Shown: positions 1 to 12,251, numbered from the stretch's first letter. The stretch is DNA of 64,000 nt from Adineta ricciae (GCA_905250025.1 CAJNOJ010000082.1:124001-188000), one strand, 5' to 3'. The notes: generated from the sequence alone by a model not told the origin. Translations and numbers: made by a program.

Positions 1-20
1 CAGATAGAGTCATCTTTTAG

Positions 21-1983
21 TTTATATGGACGTTTTGTAACCAAAATAGTAAGCATATTTGATAGAATATGAGTACCAGATGCGTGTGTTATATCTCCTA
101 TTGTGTTTTCTAACCTTTCACTATTAATCTTCTTTTGCAGCATATCTCTCTGGTTGGCATGACATGCGACAACAAGTTAATGATGATCGAATGCAAGCTC
201 GTCAATTGCTTTACGTATCACAAGAGATTATCAAATTGAAATTACGTTTAGACGAAGAATTAGCTCGTATCGATTCCTCACATAATCAATCTCATCCCTG
301 GTTGAATGATGGCTCCTTAACTGAAATTCTGAGACGAATTAATTACGAACTTGAATCGGAAAAAGAATCTCGACAAGTAAGAAAAATCTTTCTCATTCGA
401 TTTAACATTCTCCTCTTTATACTTGTTTTTCTTTCAGAAAATCTCTTCTTATCGTTCTGATATCCTCCTTGCCGAAGAACATCTTAACGAATATCGAATG
501 GCATATTTCGACAGTCCATCCTCATCGAATATTGATGAACATTTACATAGTTGTCGTCTGGCACTTAACCAACTGACCGATAAGTATGTTTTCATTGAAA
601 ATATTCTCTCTAACCCCCTCCGCCCATCTTTCTTTCTCTTCTATTCAATTCAGAATGGACACGTATCAAAGTCAATTACGTACATTATCAAAAATGATCG
701 AAAATCTCATTCCTATTGAAACACAAATCGAACAGAAATTAACGTCATGCGAATACAATAACAATTATCAGGTAATTTGAAAAGAATTGCGTTTCAATCC
801 ACGTGTCTACTCATTGTTCTCATTTCTAATAGATGAATTTGCAAGACATACAAAGATTAATTGAGAAATACGAACAATCCATAAATCATTTAAGTTATTC
901 AAGAACTCAGTACACATCACATTTGCATTTGAGAATCCAAAACCACTGTGAATCGAAGTTAGACTTATACAAGAAGATGTTAAGTGAATTCGTTCGTAAA
1001 AGTCAATCGAAACATGTGTCGTTTGATGGATCAATTAATCTAAATAATAACAATTCATCCATATTCCATACATCATCTTCTTCGTCATCAGCAGCTCCTT
1101 TGCAATACTCTACTCAACAGAGTTACAACCAGAATAGCCGACAGAAAAAATACCGGCGTACAACTGATAGTCGAACGACATTAAACGATTCGAATCGTAA
1201 GTTACAAATCGATTTTGATATGCTTGTAATTAATTTGTTTTTTACCTTGAAGAAAATTTCGGTAACGAGACGGCGAATAAACAAAGTTCGACAACTTCTT
1301 ATATATCCGATGATTGCAAAGTTTTATACATCGAAACAGTTGTTGAAGTAACCAAACCTGTCTTCTACGAACGTACAAACGAAACAACAACAACAACAAA
1401 TACCGAGTACCATCATCAAATTCCTCAATCCACTATAGATACTCATCAATCAACAAATCATTACTATAAACTACACGAATCATCCGACGATGAATCAGCT
1501 AAACCGGTGAATGTGCATAAAATATCAACAAATACAACTGATCGTCAACGGAATAAATTTCAACAAGTTGATAGCGGAATTGAATATGATCGAACATCTC
1601 TTCCACCATCTTCTTCATCATCAACAATCTACACACATCAGACTCTTAATAATAATTCCAAACTTTTGTTTCCACCTGTTTCGACTACTTCGATTCTTGA
1701 TGACACGTCTCAGTCCACACTTCTTCATCGTTTACAATCAACAAAACCGTCATTTATGGAAGATAAATCAACAAAAACTGTTACTTCAAGTCCAACAAGA
1801 AGTTCCGTTTGGAATCGTTTGAAACAAACATGGCTCCGTTCGCTTTTGCTTGGCCTTTTAATCCTATTTATTTTATTTTTTGTCTATTTCAATCGACTTG
1901 ACACATGTTCCAAGTCGACTATCGTTCGAACAGTTTTTCACAAAATTATTTGTATTGAAAATGAAGGTATACCCACAATTTGA
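21..1983 (+). CDS. Coiled-coil tail-anchored protein with KASH-like C-terminus (3' part of gene)
   Basis: This is the 3' part of a gene that begins before the window. Exons read by eye and phase-consistent are 21-48 (weak), 141-376, 438-583, 654-771, 833-1196 and 1253-1983; introns are 56-92 bp. The first exons encode charged helical, spectrin-repeat-like sequence. A Ser/Thr/Asn-rich linker follows. Near the C-terminus a hydrophobic segment (SLLLGLLILFILFFVYF) is preceded by basic residues and followed by exactly 30 residues ending GIPTI. One Cys lies 25 residues from the end. KASH proteins (nesprins) have this architecture: spectrin repeats, one membrane segment, and a ~30-residue perinuclear tail with a Cys near -24 and a Pro-rich end that binds SUN proteins in the nuclear envelope. 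The canonical terminal PPPX is not present, so the assignment is inferred. An alternative donor at about 1965 could change the last residues. Confidence 0.55.
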
Positions 1984-3251
1984 TGAAGATGTCATATGTT
2001 TTCTCTTTTGTATGATACACATTTTATTCTTTTTCTCCTTTCCAACTTGTGCTTGTTAGTATGTGTGTCATCTTTTGTACAGAACATGTGTGTGTGTGTT
2101 TATATGTGTATTTGGTACGCAAGAGGAAGAGACTTTTCCTATTTCTGTTTTCTTCTTTTTCGCATTTTGGTTTGATTGTTGTTGGTTTTCTTTTCCGAAG
2201 CATATATATATATATGAACAATGATGTCGAGAGATTCTATACAGAAAAAAAAAGATTTATGGTGTCGAAGTGGTCAATTACTCTTTCATGGGTGATTTTC
2301 ATAAATAATAGATCGAATACGCATTAGAATGATTGATATACCTCCAGAGAACGAGTATGTTATTTTGTTGCAAAGGACGGAAAATTATTCGAGCGTAAAT
2401 GTCTTTTTTGATAAAGTTATTATTGAGAAAAAGCTTGCCTAATGAAAGGATGCTGAAGCGAACAACAAATTAGACATTCGAACGGTAAAGTATGACGAAA
2501 AATGTGATATTCATCAATCAATTTCATTTGCTTTTTTTCCGCTTCCGTTTTTCTATCATTATATCCATTGCTTCATGATTATCTCGTATTTTTGACAGTT
2601 TATCGTTTTTTTTTTTCGTCTGATTTAATCTCTGATGAGGTCACAATTATAATTTAATTTGTTGTCACTGTCCAAGGTGAATGCGAGGAAAAGTGCTTGT
2701 ACTTCTTGATAGACTTAATTATCTCTTGACAACTTATAGATCAAGTTAACGTAAATGTCATGTTTATTTTATCTTGACATACACTACCCACATAATCAGA
2801 CAGAAAAATCTGATCGTCTTACGTCCTTCTCATCTGTTTTTTTTTCCAAAGAGACGAGATGATTTGATTGATGATTCGGAGTAAAACATGTCTGTCGATG
2901 TGAAGCTGATTTGTGTAACAATTTTGAAGGAAGATCTTCAGTAGTGTTGACAGACGGTGAACGATGTAGACTTAGACAGTGAAATTTCATGGTGCAATGA
3001 CATTGCGATTAAATTTCCAAGATATTGAGTAAATAAATATGTTGAAAGTCACATGTTTGTGAATCATGACGAGTTTTTCGTTCTTTTCTTGCTTATCGCT
3101 TAGATGGAAAGTAAAATCAACAGAAGTAGGAAAAAGATTTTCATTCTTGAATTCCAACATGAAATGACGTTGCGTATAGCGTAAGTGAGGGAAAAATGAT
3201 TCTTCCAAGTTTATAAAAAAGATCATCAATATAGAAATACATTTAGAAACA
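1984..3251. other. Intergenic, no gene seen
   Basis: Low-complexity AT-rich spacer between two plus-strand genes. It contains GT-rich stretches near 2050-2110, a short TA run near 2205-2215 and several T or A homopolymers. Open frames here are short, lack family similarity and have no convincing splice partners. It probably holds the 3' UTR of the KASH-like gene and the promoter of the ART/TPR gene. Confidence 0.5.
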
Positions 3252-5888
3252 ATGGTCTCTTCAACAAACATCCAATCATATCACATTACCAAACCTGTTA
3301 TTCTCTGGTTGGACTCCAATGCAAGTCATGCGGAGAAACATATCAAATATTTACTTGATAATAATCGAGATCTGATTGATTCTGTTCGTGTTCATGGCAA
3401 CGTCGGCCAATGCATTGACTTTTTCCGGTCAGTTACGAATGTAAATATAGTTTTAGTCATCACAAACTCATTTTCCTCTGACATACTTCGCTGTTTAATG
3501 AAATATGTAGAAGAGATGATTATGATTGATTCAGTGTTCGTATTTGCCGATCAATTATCAGAGGAACAAACTTATTTGAATGATTGCAGCAAATTGCATG
3601 GAATATTTGTACAAATCGAACAGTTTTCTTTTGCAATACAATGTCGTTTTGGTTTACCTCATGCGGATTCGAAATCCAAAAATAGTATTTCCTCTATTGA
3701 TGACAGTCCGACTGAATTAGAATTATCCGATTTATATTCGAAACTATTTTTTGACTTAATAATTCAACTTTCGTATGATGATACAGCCAGAAAGGAAGGA
3801 TTTAATGCCTGTCGTAAGTTTTACACTGATCGTGGAAAAAACTTCCAAGACATCAATGTGTTCGAAGAGAATTATTCACGGCACTCACCAATTTGGTGGT
3901 TCATAAAGCAATCAATACTGAATGATGTGATGAGAAATGCTTTAGTCACACAAAATTGGGATATGCTAATCCAAACGGGCATGTTCATACGTGATCTTCA
4001 TCGAGAAATCAAACAAATTTACTCCATGGCAAAGCAGACGAGCAGGTTTACGGTTTATCTTGGACAACGAATGTCTTCTAATGATTTTGAACAATCTATA
4101 AAATCGAAACAAGGTCGTCTGCATGTTTTCCATTGTTTTCTTCTAGCCTCTTTAAATGAACAAGTCGCTCGTCGTTCTCTGAAGTCTGATCATCGACATT
4201 TGAGAATTATTTTTGAAATGGAAATCGATCCGTGTCAGTCTACAATTCCCTATGCTTATTTGAATGATAGTAGTTATTATTCAGAAGGGGAAAACATCGT
4301 TGTTTTGTCTTCACATTCGATATTTCGAATTAACGAAATAATTCACGTCAAAGATGATTTATGGAAAGTAAAATTAATCTTAACCGATCATATTAATCCA
4401 CGATTAAAATCAATGACTGACTATATTAGAAATGAATGTTTATATGCAACTGGCTGGGAATCATTAGCAGCATTGCTACATAGAATGGGCAGAGCTGATA
4501 AAGCTATGGACATTTTGAAAAAGACGGAAGAAGTAATTGTGAAAACAAAGGATAATACATCAATGAGAATGTTAGCATCAATCCAGAATAATATGGGTTT
4601 TGTCAACAATTCTATGGGAGAATATGCAACTGCTCTTGAGAATTATAAAAAAGCTCTGGAAACTCAAGAGACATATTTACCTCCGGATCATCCATGCGTA
4701 GCCATAATCTATAACAATATTGCCATAACATATCGATCGCTAGGAGATTATCGCAATGCATTCGCGTATTGTAACAAAGCACTAACCATTCGATCGACTT
4801 TATCATCAACAAATCATAAAGAATTAGCTACTTCTTACAGTTCTCTGGGCATGATATACGAATCACAGGGCGATTATACGAACGCTCTCTTATACTATGA
4901 AAAAACCTACGAAATTCAGAAATCTTCACTTCAATCCGATGATCCATCCTTCGCTTTGAGTTATAACAATCTGGGTGCGATCAACTGTTTGCTTGGTGAT
5001 TATTCAAAAGCATTATCATATTATGAACAAACATTACGAATTCAAGAAGCTACTCCCCTGTCAAATCATTCGTCTTTAGCCATCACTTACAATAGCATAG
5101 GCCATATTTATCAATTAACGGGCAAATTCACTTATTCACTATTCTATTATGAAAAAGCTTTGAAAATTCAACAGAAGGCTCACCCAACTAATCCACTCGT
5201 AACGGCAACTATATATAATAATATAGGTTTGTTATATCGTTTAATGGAAAGGTATCCAAATGCTCAATTGTATTACAGAAAAACGTTACAAATTGAAGAA
5301 AAATTCTTTCAGTCAGATCATCCATCATTAGGAATGACATACAACAATTTAGCTTATGTACATCAATGCATCGGTGAATATCAAAAAGCGGTCGTTCTGT
5401 ATGAAAAAACACTAAAGATCTGGCAAACATTTTATCCTTCAGATCATCCATTACTTGCCACCATTTACAATAATTTAGGTACTATTCAAGACTCATTACA
5501 AGATCATTCTGAAGCACTTTCTCAATACCGAAAAGCAACCGAAATTCTACGCAAATCACCTGCTACGAATCCATTAGACCTTGCAGCTATTTATAACAAT
5601 ATGGGCGAAGTTTACCGATCTATTGGTGATTATCGCAACGCCATGTCGCATTATCGAGAGACACTGTCAATCGAAGAAAAACATCTTTCTCCTGATCATC
5701 CGTCATTGGCTATTACGTTGAGTAATATGGCTACAGCATTGAGTAAGAATAAACAAGTAGATGAAGCATTGGGATATGCAGAACGAGCTATCGATATTGT
5801 GCGTCGAGCATTTGGACCAAGTCATCCGGAAACCGCACGATACCAAAAATATCTCGATAAATTACACAAAAAAACGGATGTTGTCTGA
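3252..5888 (+). CDS. ADP-ribosyltransferase-like domain plus ten TPRs (bdelloid-type ART-TPR protein), catalytic residues degraded
   Basis: A single uninterrupted frame of 878 codons starting at the first ATG. Residues ~12-135 form an N-terminal alpha/beta domain beginning with the ILWLD motif that recurs in rotifer ART-TPR proteins. Residues ~215-385 match the NAD:arginine ADP-ribosyltransferase (ART) region: an IWWF block, the VYLGQ strand (267-271), FLLAS (296-300) and EGEN (345-348) before a SIFRI block. Active R-S-ExE enzymes have Arg in VYRGQ and a Ser-x-Ser loop; here Arg is Leu270 and the loop is Leu-Ala-Ser, while ExE (E345/E347) remains. From ~441 to ~870 there are ten kinesin-light-chain-like 42-residue TPRs, most with a YNN(L/I)(G/A) core. 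Likely role: a TPR scaffold with an inactive or altered ART module. Lack of introns contrasts with most neighbours. Confidence 0.85.
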   Translation: MVSSTNIQSYHITKPVILWLDSNASHAEKHIKYLLDNNRDLIDSVRVHGNVGQCIDFFRSVTNVNIVLVITNSFSSDILRCLMKYVEEMIMIDSVFVFADQLSEEQTYLNDCSKLHGIFVQIEQFSFAIQCRFGLPHADSKSKNSISSIDDSPTELELSDLYSKLFFDLIIQLSYDDTARKEGFNACRKFYTDRGKNFQDINVFEENYSRHSPIWWFIKQSILNDVMRNALVTQNWDMLIQTGMFIRDLHREIKQIYSMAKQTSRFTVYLGQRMSSNDFEQSIKSKQGRLHVFHCFLLASLNEQVARRSLKSDHRHLRIIFEMEIDPCQSTIPYAYLNDSSYYSEGENIVVLSSHSIFRINEIIHVKDDLWKVKLILTDHINPRLKSMTDYIRNECLYATGWESLAALLHRMGRADKAMDILKKTEEVIVKTKDNTSMRMLASIQNNMGFVNNSMGEYATALENYKKALETQETYLPPDHPCVAIIYNNIAITYRSLGDYRNAFAYCNKALTIRSTLSSTNHKELATSYSSLGMIYESQGDYTNALLYYEKTYEIQKSSLQSDDPSFALSYNNLGAINCLLGDYSKALSYYEQTLRIQEATPLSNHSSLAITYNSIGHIYQLTGKFTYSLFYYEKALKIQQKAHPTNPLVTATIYNNIGLLYRLMERYPNAQLYYRKTLQIEEKFFQSDHPSLGMTYNNLAYVHQCIGEYQKAVVLYEKTLKIWQTFYPSDHPLLATIYNNLGTIQDSLQDHSEALSQYRKATEILRKSPATNPLDLAAIYNNMGEVYRSIGDYRNAMSHYRETLSIEEKHLSPDHPSLAITLSNMATALSKNKQVDEALGYAERAIDIVRRAFGPSHPETARYQKYLDKLHKKTDVV

Positions 5889-6451
5889 GTGACAAAGAAA
5901 CATTTTTTGTATCAAGTTTTCTGTAGTTTAGTAAAGTTTCTGGTTAAATAGGTTAGATTCATCATCAATCGGTTTATGCTACGATAGTAAACATTACTTC
6001 TTTTGTTAGTGTACTCAATATAGTTTATGTAATTACACTGAGCCGGAAAAGGTTCTCCATCAATCTGCTAGAATAAAAATAGAAATTAACTTTTCGACTT
6101 CCATTCATACCGACAAGTGAACTATCTAATCAACAGACTAATTATAGTTGAAAATACAATAAACGGATATGTAACCTAGTTTAGCAGACTATAAATAACG
6201 TGTGTAAAGGGAAACAACGAGTTTTGAAACGTTAAAAGAAAGTATATCACTTCATATTAAACGAATTTCGAGTAGAATCAAGCATAGTAAGGAAAAAGAC
6301 GTTTTTATTCAATTTGACGACAATGCAGATGCTCAGAATGAGATCTTCAACACAGAATAAGAGGTAGCTTAGATGGTTAGCAAACGAAAAAAGGCAAATA
6401 CACGTCACAACAGCAGATATTGTATTTTGAAGAAGTTCTCTCAGATCACTT
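5889..6451. other. Convergent 3' flanks
   Basis: Short spacer between the ends of the plus-strand ART-TPR gene and the minus-strand kinase. It contains AATAAA on the plus strand near 6158 and TTTATT (AATAAA on the minus strand) near 6304, which fit polyadenylation signals for the two genes. No coding sequence recognised. Confidence 0.5.
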
Positions 6452-8881
6452 TCATTCCGTTGATCTTTCATACATTGATTTGAATTCCGTCCAAACAGGA
6501 TCTTCTCGTTCACCTGTCAACCAATTCGATGATGATGGAAGCTGTTGTTGTTTCGTTGAGAAATCATATCCAGTACGTTTTTCGACTTCACGTAAGTTCT
6601 TATACAGATGAAAATCTGTAAACCAAGCATGGAATAAAGCTTCCTAAATACAACAAATCAATTACATTCATCTTCAAGAAAACTTCCTCTTCCGAAAAAG
6701 AACAACACTAACCGTTGATCGTATTCGTGTCAGTGGCTGAACAACTAACAGTTTATTCGAAATTAAATCAATTGCTTCATCAGTGACATCACGCCAACGT
6801 TGGTTAGAGTACATTAACTTCTTATTGCGCACAATTTCTTCCGCACGCGGAACATCTTTTTCATCATATGGTAAAGTACCTGAGAGAGCTGCATAGAGAA
6901 CAATACCAACACTCCACATATCAACCAAGCGATTGTAACCTTCTTTACTTCGGTAAATTTCCGGTGCACAGTACACTTTCTATGAACGAAACAAGAATAC
7001 ATGTTTCATCATTGTTTAACAAGGAATACATACGGTTCCAACTCGTGTTTTTCGAAACGAATGTTCACCGATGATTCTCGAATAGCCGAAATCAGCTAAT
7101 TTAACCAACGGTAATTCAGTTTTGTATTTTATTGTTTGCGTTTTATTTGTTGACGACGACGGAACGGGCTTTAGAAATGATATGAGTATGTTTTCACATT
7201 TCACGTCCAAATGTCCACAATTATTCGAATGTAAATATCGCAGTGCGATAATTACTTGATAGATCAACATTTTACACATATTTTCATCGAGCCATTTATT
7301 TGATGATTCCATTATATATTTACACATATCAGTTTCCATACGTTCTGTGATGATATAGACAGCGTCGCCACGTTCGAAATAAGCTTCGAGTTTGAGAATA
7401 TTGACCTGAAAAGAAACATGAAGAGAAATGTCCGTTTGAGTTCATGGAGAATTACGTGATTGAATTTGTAAAGATGATCGATTTCTTCGTTTGTTCGACG
7501 AATATCTTCTTCGCTACAATTGGCTTTTTCGATACATTTTATCGCAACTTTACGATTGGTTGATTTACGAATCGCACCCACGACTCGTCCGAATTGACCT
7601 AAATTCATCGAAATAACATTTTTTCGCATCAAACCATAGTTTTCTCATACCTTCACCGATCTTTTCACCAGTAAATGTGTACAATTCATGCAAATCTTTA
7701 TCTTCATTATCGGTTCCTTGTGGAGGTCGTCGATAAATACTTTGTCTTCGTTTCAAGTTTCCATTCGATCTAGAATTTGTTGTCGATGCAGTTGGCACTG
7801 GTACAGTTGCAGACGGTGGTGCTGGTTGTGTTGTTGTAGCTAATGCTTCCCATTGATCACGAATGGATGAATAAAATTGTGCTGTTTGCATCTGTAAATC
7901 ATCTGAATCACTTTTTTTACCCACACAAAGAACAAATTTTCCTTGAAAATGAATTTCAAAGATATGATCACGATCGTCAATAAAATGTGTAAGGATTATA
8001 TCATTAATTTCCGCCAATGGAATAAGTGTGTCGGTTTCCGATGCTTGTCGTGTTTGTTGTTCTTGTGGAGATGATGAATTCGACAAAGTCGTTGTCAATG
8101 TTAAACTTGTTCGTGTTAAACGAAATAAATATCGTTGGTAAATATCTCGACCACTGATGCAAGCGGGAAAGATGCCTTCATCGATAATAGTTGTTGCCAT
8201 CGCTGATTGTTCCGTTTCTTTCGAGGTATTCGAGGATGGACTGTAGATGGGAATGGTTTTTGTACCAGGAGTTAAGGTGGAATTTGCAGATGTAACTGGT
8301 GGTTGAACAAAGGGATTGACGAAAGATAAAGAAGTTGAGGCGGATTTTCGTGTTGGTGATGGCGGATCGGTGAGAACGGAACAGTCATCGAGTAAAAACG
8401 GTGCACAATCTTTATGATACGTCATTCGACACTTTCGACAACGAAAACCTTGCCGGTAGATTCCAGTAATCAGTCGTGAACATTTCGAACAATTCGTTGG
8501 CACATTTAGTTGACATCGGTATAAAGCATGCGGATTTTGGTTGATTTCCACAGGTACGACAACTAATTCAATAAGAGAATTTTGTTCAAGGTCAGACAAT
8601 TGAGCAATTGGTACCATTGTTAAGTCCGATGATGGGATTCGGAAAAGATAAAGTGTGTAACGTTCGACTAATTGTAGATTCTTTGTATTGCTTAGTATTG
8701 ATCGTAGCCAATTTTCTGCGTCACGATAGATTTTCTCGATAGTACTGCACGATGAATCATTCATTGGATATTTGAATGGCTTTTGTTGAAAACCGAACTT
8801 TAATGTTACACAAATAACATCTGTACGAAGAAAATTTTCTAGTTGAGTTACAGGTTGTGATGGTGCTGAACGCATCGCCAT
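6452..8881 (-). CDS. PRKD: Protein kinase D-like serine/threonine kinase
   Basis: Five exons on the minus strand: 8881-7651, 7598-7456, 7405-7034, 6979-6713 and 6643-6452, giving 734 residues with all phases consistent. An N-terminal ubiquitin-fold-like region (~20-110) precedes one C1 zinc finger (H118 to C167, spacing H-x12-C-x2-C-x13-C-x2-C-x4-H-x2-C-x7-C). A PH-like domain (~235-348) and a kinase domain (from ~397) follow. The kinase has GEGQFG, VAIK, HLDVK, DFG and CAPE. The activation loop reads GEHSFRKTRVGT, matching PKD with Thr at the second phosphosite. The tail after the kinase (FHAWFTDFHLYKNLREVE) also matches PKD. Family role: a diacylglycerol/PKC-activated kinase at the Golgi and plasma membrane. 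Oddities are a single C1 domain where PKDs usually have two, and HLDVK in place of HCDLK in the catalytic loop. Confidence 0.88.
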
Positions 8882-10193
8882 GCTTGAATCCTAAACAAAT
8901 CGAGTAAAGACTTTTCTCTAAATTATGTTCAACAATGACTAGTTAGGAAAAAAGAAAAACACTGCAACTTTCACGTAACTTCTAATAGTTGACATACCTT
9001 TTTAACCTGTTTTCTCTCTCTCTCTTTTTCTCTTTCGCGCTCAGTCTTTTCCTCTTCCTTCCATTTTTTTTTCTCAGTCTAGCATATATGTCTCGTACAC
9101 ATATAGATTTACATGCATTACAGGTAAACTATTCTGCAAGTCATAAATCATTGACAAATATTGTCGCGCTGCAATATCACTAAGTGTACTTCGGTTTTTT
9201 TTCTTCTCAAGAAAATGAGTAGAAGAACCTTAAGTATTTTCTTGTGGATGGTAAAAAACAATAGATTTCCACGTGATACCTTTTCCTAATTAGTTCTATT
9301 TACACATTAACGCTTCTCAAAAGCATGATTTCTAGGATTGAATGTTTCATTGACAAGTAATTCTTTTCTATCCTGTAAATACATAATTGTTTTCGTGATA
9401 TGATAAAATAAATCAAGGAAAATCATACAATTTGACAGCTGTGATTTCTCATCGTGAGACGCATCTCGTGTATTCATTTCAATAGAAATCAGTCGCAAAA
9501 AAGTGTTTTGTATTGAATCATCAAAAATGTTTAAAAGATTAAATCATCAAATTCTAACAGCAGGAATGTTAATCAGGAACAAATATTAGATCACTTTCCG
9601 AACAAGCCTTGTAACAAACAGCGAGCAGACGGTTTTGTATTCAAATAAATTTTATCGAAAAAAAAATCGTGGTAAAACTTTAATAAAACATTTCCAAAGA
9701 TACACATTTTCCTTTCTCGACCGAATTTTATCTAGAAAAGACATCTGCTCAAAAGAGATTGATTATATTGACAATAGGATTACGGAACTTTTCCAGCTCA
9801 TAGAAATATTATATCATTCTCAAATATTGACACTGACTTGGATTATACAGTACGAAATGAACGCATAGAAACGTCCGTAATCATCTAGTCTACTCGATTT
9901 TGTTTTTATAAAGAGATATTCCATGAGGAAGACTAGAAAATCATCGCCTAGCTTTGATGACGTATTCCAGGACATGTACGACTTTGCTTTTGAGAAGTTC
10001 AAGAGAAAAAAAAAAGGTTAAATGAACAATGTCCTAACAGAACATTAGTCTTCTTTAGACGGTATTTGAATACTAGTTTGACAACATATATATTAAATAA
10101 TAGTCTTTTGTTAATGTATCAAAAAGTTCAAAATAAAAATTAAAGTTTTTCATGTAATAAAGGATTTGGAATTGCAGAGAGTACCATGTAATC
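8882..10193. other. Intergenic, no gene seen
   Basis: Upstream region of the kinase D-like gene and 3' flank of the zinc-finger gene. A pyrimidine tract (CT repeats) lies at about 9010-9080, likely near the kinase promoter. The rest is AT-rich with only short open frames that do not resemble known proteins. Confidence 0.45.
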
Positions 10194-10791
10194 TCAATGC
10201 TTTTTATTCAATTCTTTAAACATTTCTTTACAGTAGTTGGCGGCACAAGCTTCGCAGTACTCTTTTTGGTGTGCCATTCCGCCGGGCTTGTTACTAGGAA
10301 CATTTTGTATCCCAATAATATATGGTAAAACATCAAGGTCGCGTATGGGTCTTTTCTCATAACATTTTTGCAAAATGTGAAACAGAACACATTGAGTTAT
10401 ATACCAAACTTCTTCGTATGTACAAGATCCAGTATAATATTCCCTATCATCTTTGCATTTAGCACAACGTTGTCCAAAGCGTTTCAGTCGAATCAGTCCA
10501 AAATGTTTCTTTTCATTGCGATAAAATCGAAATAAAATCATAGTCCACGAAGATGTCCAGTCATGACCACTTTTACACCGATACCTGAAAAGACAAATCA
10601 CATGTGTCTACATATTTGTTTTTTATTTGAAAAACTGACCGGGCTTGCATCCGATATAGAACATCAAACCAACCTTCATAATACTCATGAACAACGTTAG
10701 TCAGTCGCTGCATTATCCACCTATCTCCATTTGGCAGAGGATTGTCATAGAGACTTAAACCAAGAGCTGATCGGAATGCACGAAGTGACAT
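10194..10791 (-). CDS. 3CxxC-type zinc-finger protein (RTP-like)
   Basis: Two exons, 10791-10640 and 10584-10194, joined across a 55-bp intron with a split Arg codon, giving 180 residues. The pattern is an RYRCKSGHDWTS block, then FGQRCAKC, and near the end YCEACAANYC, with an aromatic/helical stretch between. This matches the 3CxxC zinc-binding domain of receptor-transporting proteins and related fungal/animal proteins. The first pair is C-K-S-G-H, so its second ligand would be a displaced Cys or the His. No C-terminal membrane segment is present, unlike vertebrate RTP chaperones of odorant receptors, so a receptor-trafficking role should not be assumed. Confidence 0.68.
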
Positions 10792-12251
10792 TTGTATTCA
10801 AAATTTGAATGTGTGAGCTACCTGCTTTTCGGTAATTAAACACGAAAAGAAAAAAGAAAAAAAGCTAATTTTCGATTACTTATGATAGTCACGTGTTTTT
10901 ATTGCGGCTAGACAAAAAAAACAGAACACTTGAGGAACATAGTATAGACAAGCGAGTAATGCAAATATATCGTATTCCTATACTCAAATAATAATTCAAA
11001 ATTTAGAGCGTTTATTTCTATTAAACAGCGAAAACAACAAAAATTAGCATTTTCACCAACAAAATATCGTGAATTCACATGTTTTATCGCATATCGAACA
11101 GTATTTCAAGCTACTTCAGTCATAAATACTTCCAATTAACTATGCGACCGTGTTACAGAATTTCAAGGGATTGAAATAGAGGTCGCAGACAGTACGCGAA
11201 AGTTCCTGTATAGTATGACTTAAAATTCTACAGCTTGGAATATGTTTCAGTAATAATAACTAAAGAAACTCAATATTCCGTGAAGAACGAAGAAAGGTAT
11301 TGTAATTTCCGTTTACACCAGAAGAACATCATGGGACGCGATGAATCCGGTGGGACATATTAGAATCTTCAAAACCTTTAGATGAAGAACATTGTGTTGC
11401 GCGGATAAAGCATAGATGTCCGTAGCACTGTTCTTTTTCCAATAAAATTCTAGAGAAAGTGTGAACTTCGTCGTGTTGTATAGCACGTCGAATGTACCGT
11501 AAAAATTCACACAAATAGATGATATTTGAAAGGTTATGATCACATATCAAATTACGAACAGAAATGTCGGAATGCTTTCCAATTGATTTCATATATAAAA
11601 AAGAATTGTCGACCGATGTTTTCATTTGCAAATATAAAACCCAAAGCGATTCAAATCGACAGACTTCGATTCATGATTCTGTAAGTGATCGTTTCCCTGC
11701 CGACTTTCTTATCACAATCATTAGTAATGTAACAATCACTAAGCTAGTCTATTGACATTAAAGACAATTCACTTGTGACGATTATAATCTCTATCGTACA
11801 ATTGAAGACGAGGGCAACGTATCATCAACAAAACTCCATCTATGCCATAATATCATTAGACAAAGTGCTTTCCATAAGATAAATATATATTCGTAACAAA
11901 CATATCAAGGATGCTTGCCTTATTGATCTAACCAACACATGATATTATATCACTACCAGTCTCGCTGATAACTTGTTCGATTATTCAGCCAAACAGTAAG
12001 TAAAACGGAGTATTCCAAATGATAATATTTTCGAATACAATCATTTGTTTGATAGTAAAATTTTGAGAGTCGATTGTTCGAATGATATTTGTTTGTGCTA
12101 AACGATAGCGCCCTCCTCATAGATCAAATGATTAATGACCAATAATATCTACCAATCATGTTATTGATCATCTCAAAGGTAAACAATAGATCAACAGTCG
12201 ACATGTAAAAAAAGAATTTTTCCAGGCAAAAATTGGAAGTTTTTCTTAAAT
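10792..12251. other. Intergenic between divergent genes
   Basis: AT-rich spacer. A 100-codon minus-strand frame (11329-11631) ends in sequence that looks mildly protein-like but has no recognisable domain and no supporting upstream exon. I treat it as unproven. No RNA gene or repeat was recognised. Confidence 0.4.

Noticed and set aside
2987-3271. 94-codon minus-strand frame overlapping the ART-TPR start
   Set aside because: No similarity and it overlaps the start of a strongly supported gene.
11329-11631. 100-codon minus-strand frame with mildly protein-like sequence
   Set aside because: No recognised domain, upstream frame closes quickly, and no phase-compatible exon partner was found. 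Could be a relic, but evidence is too weak.
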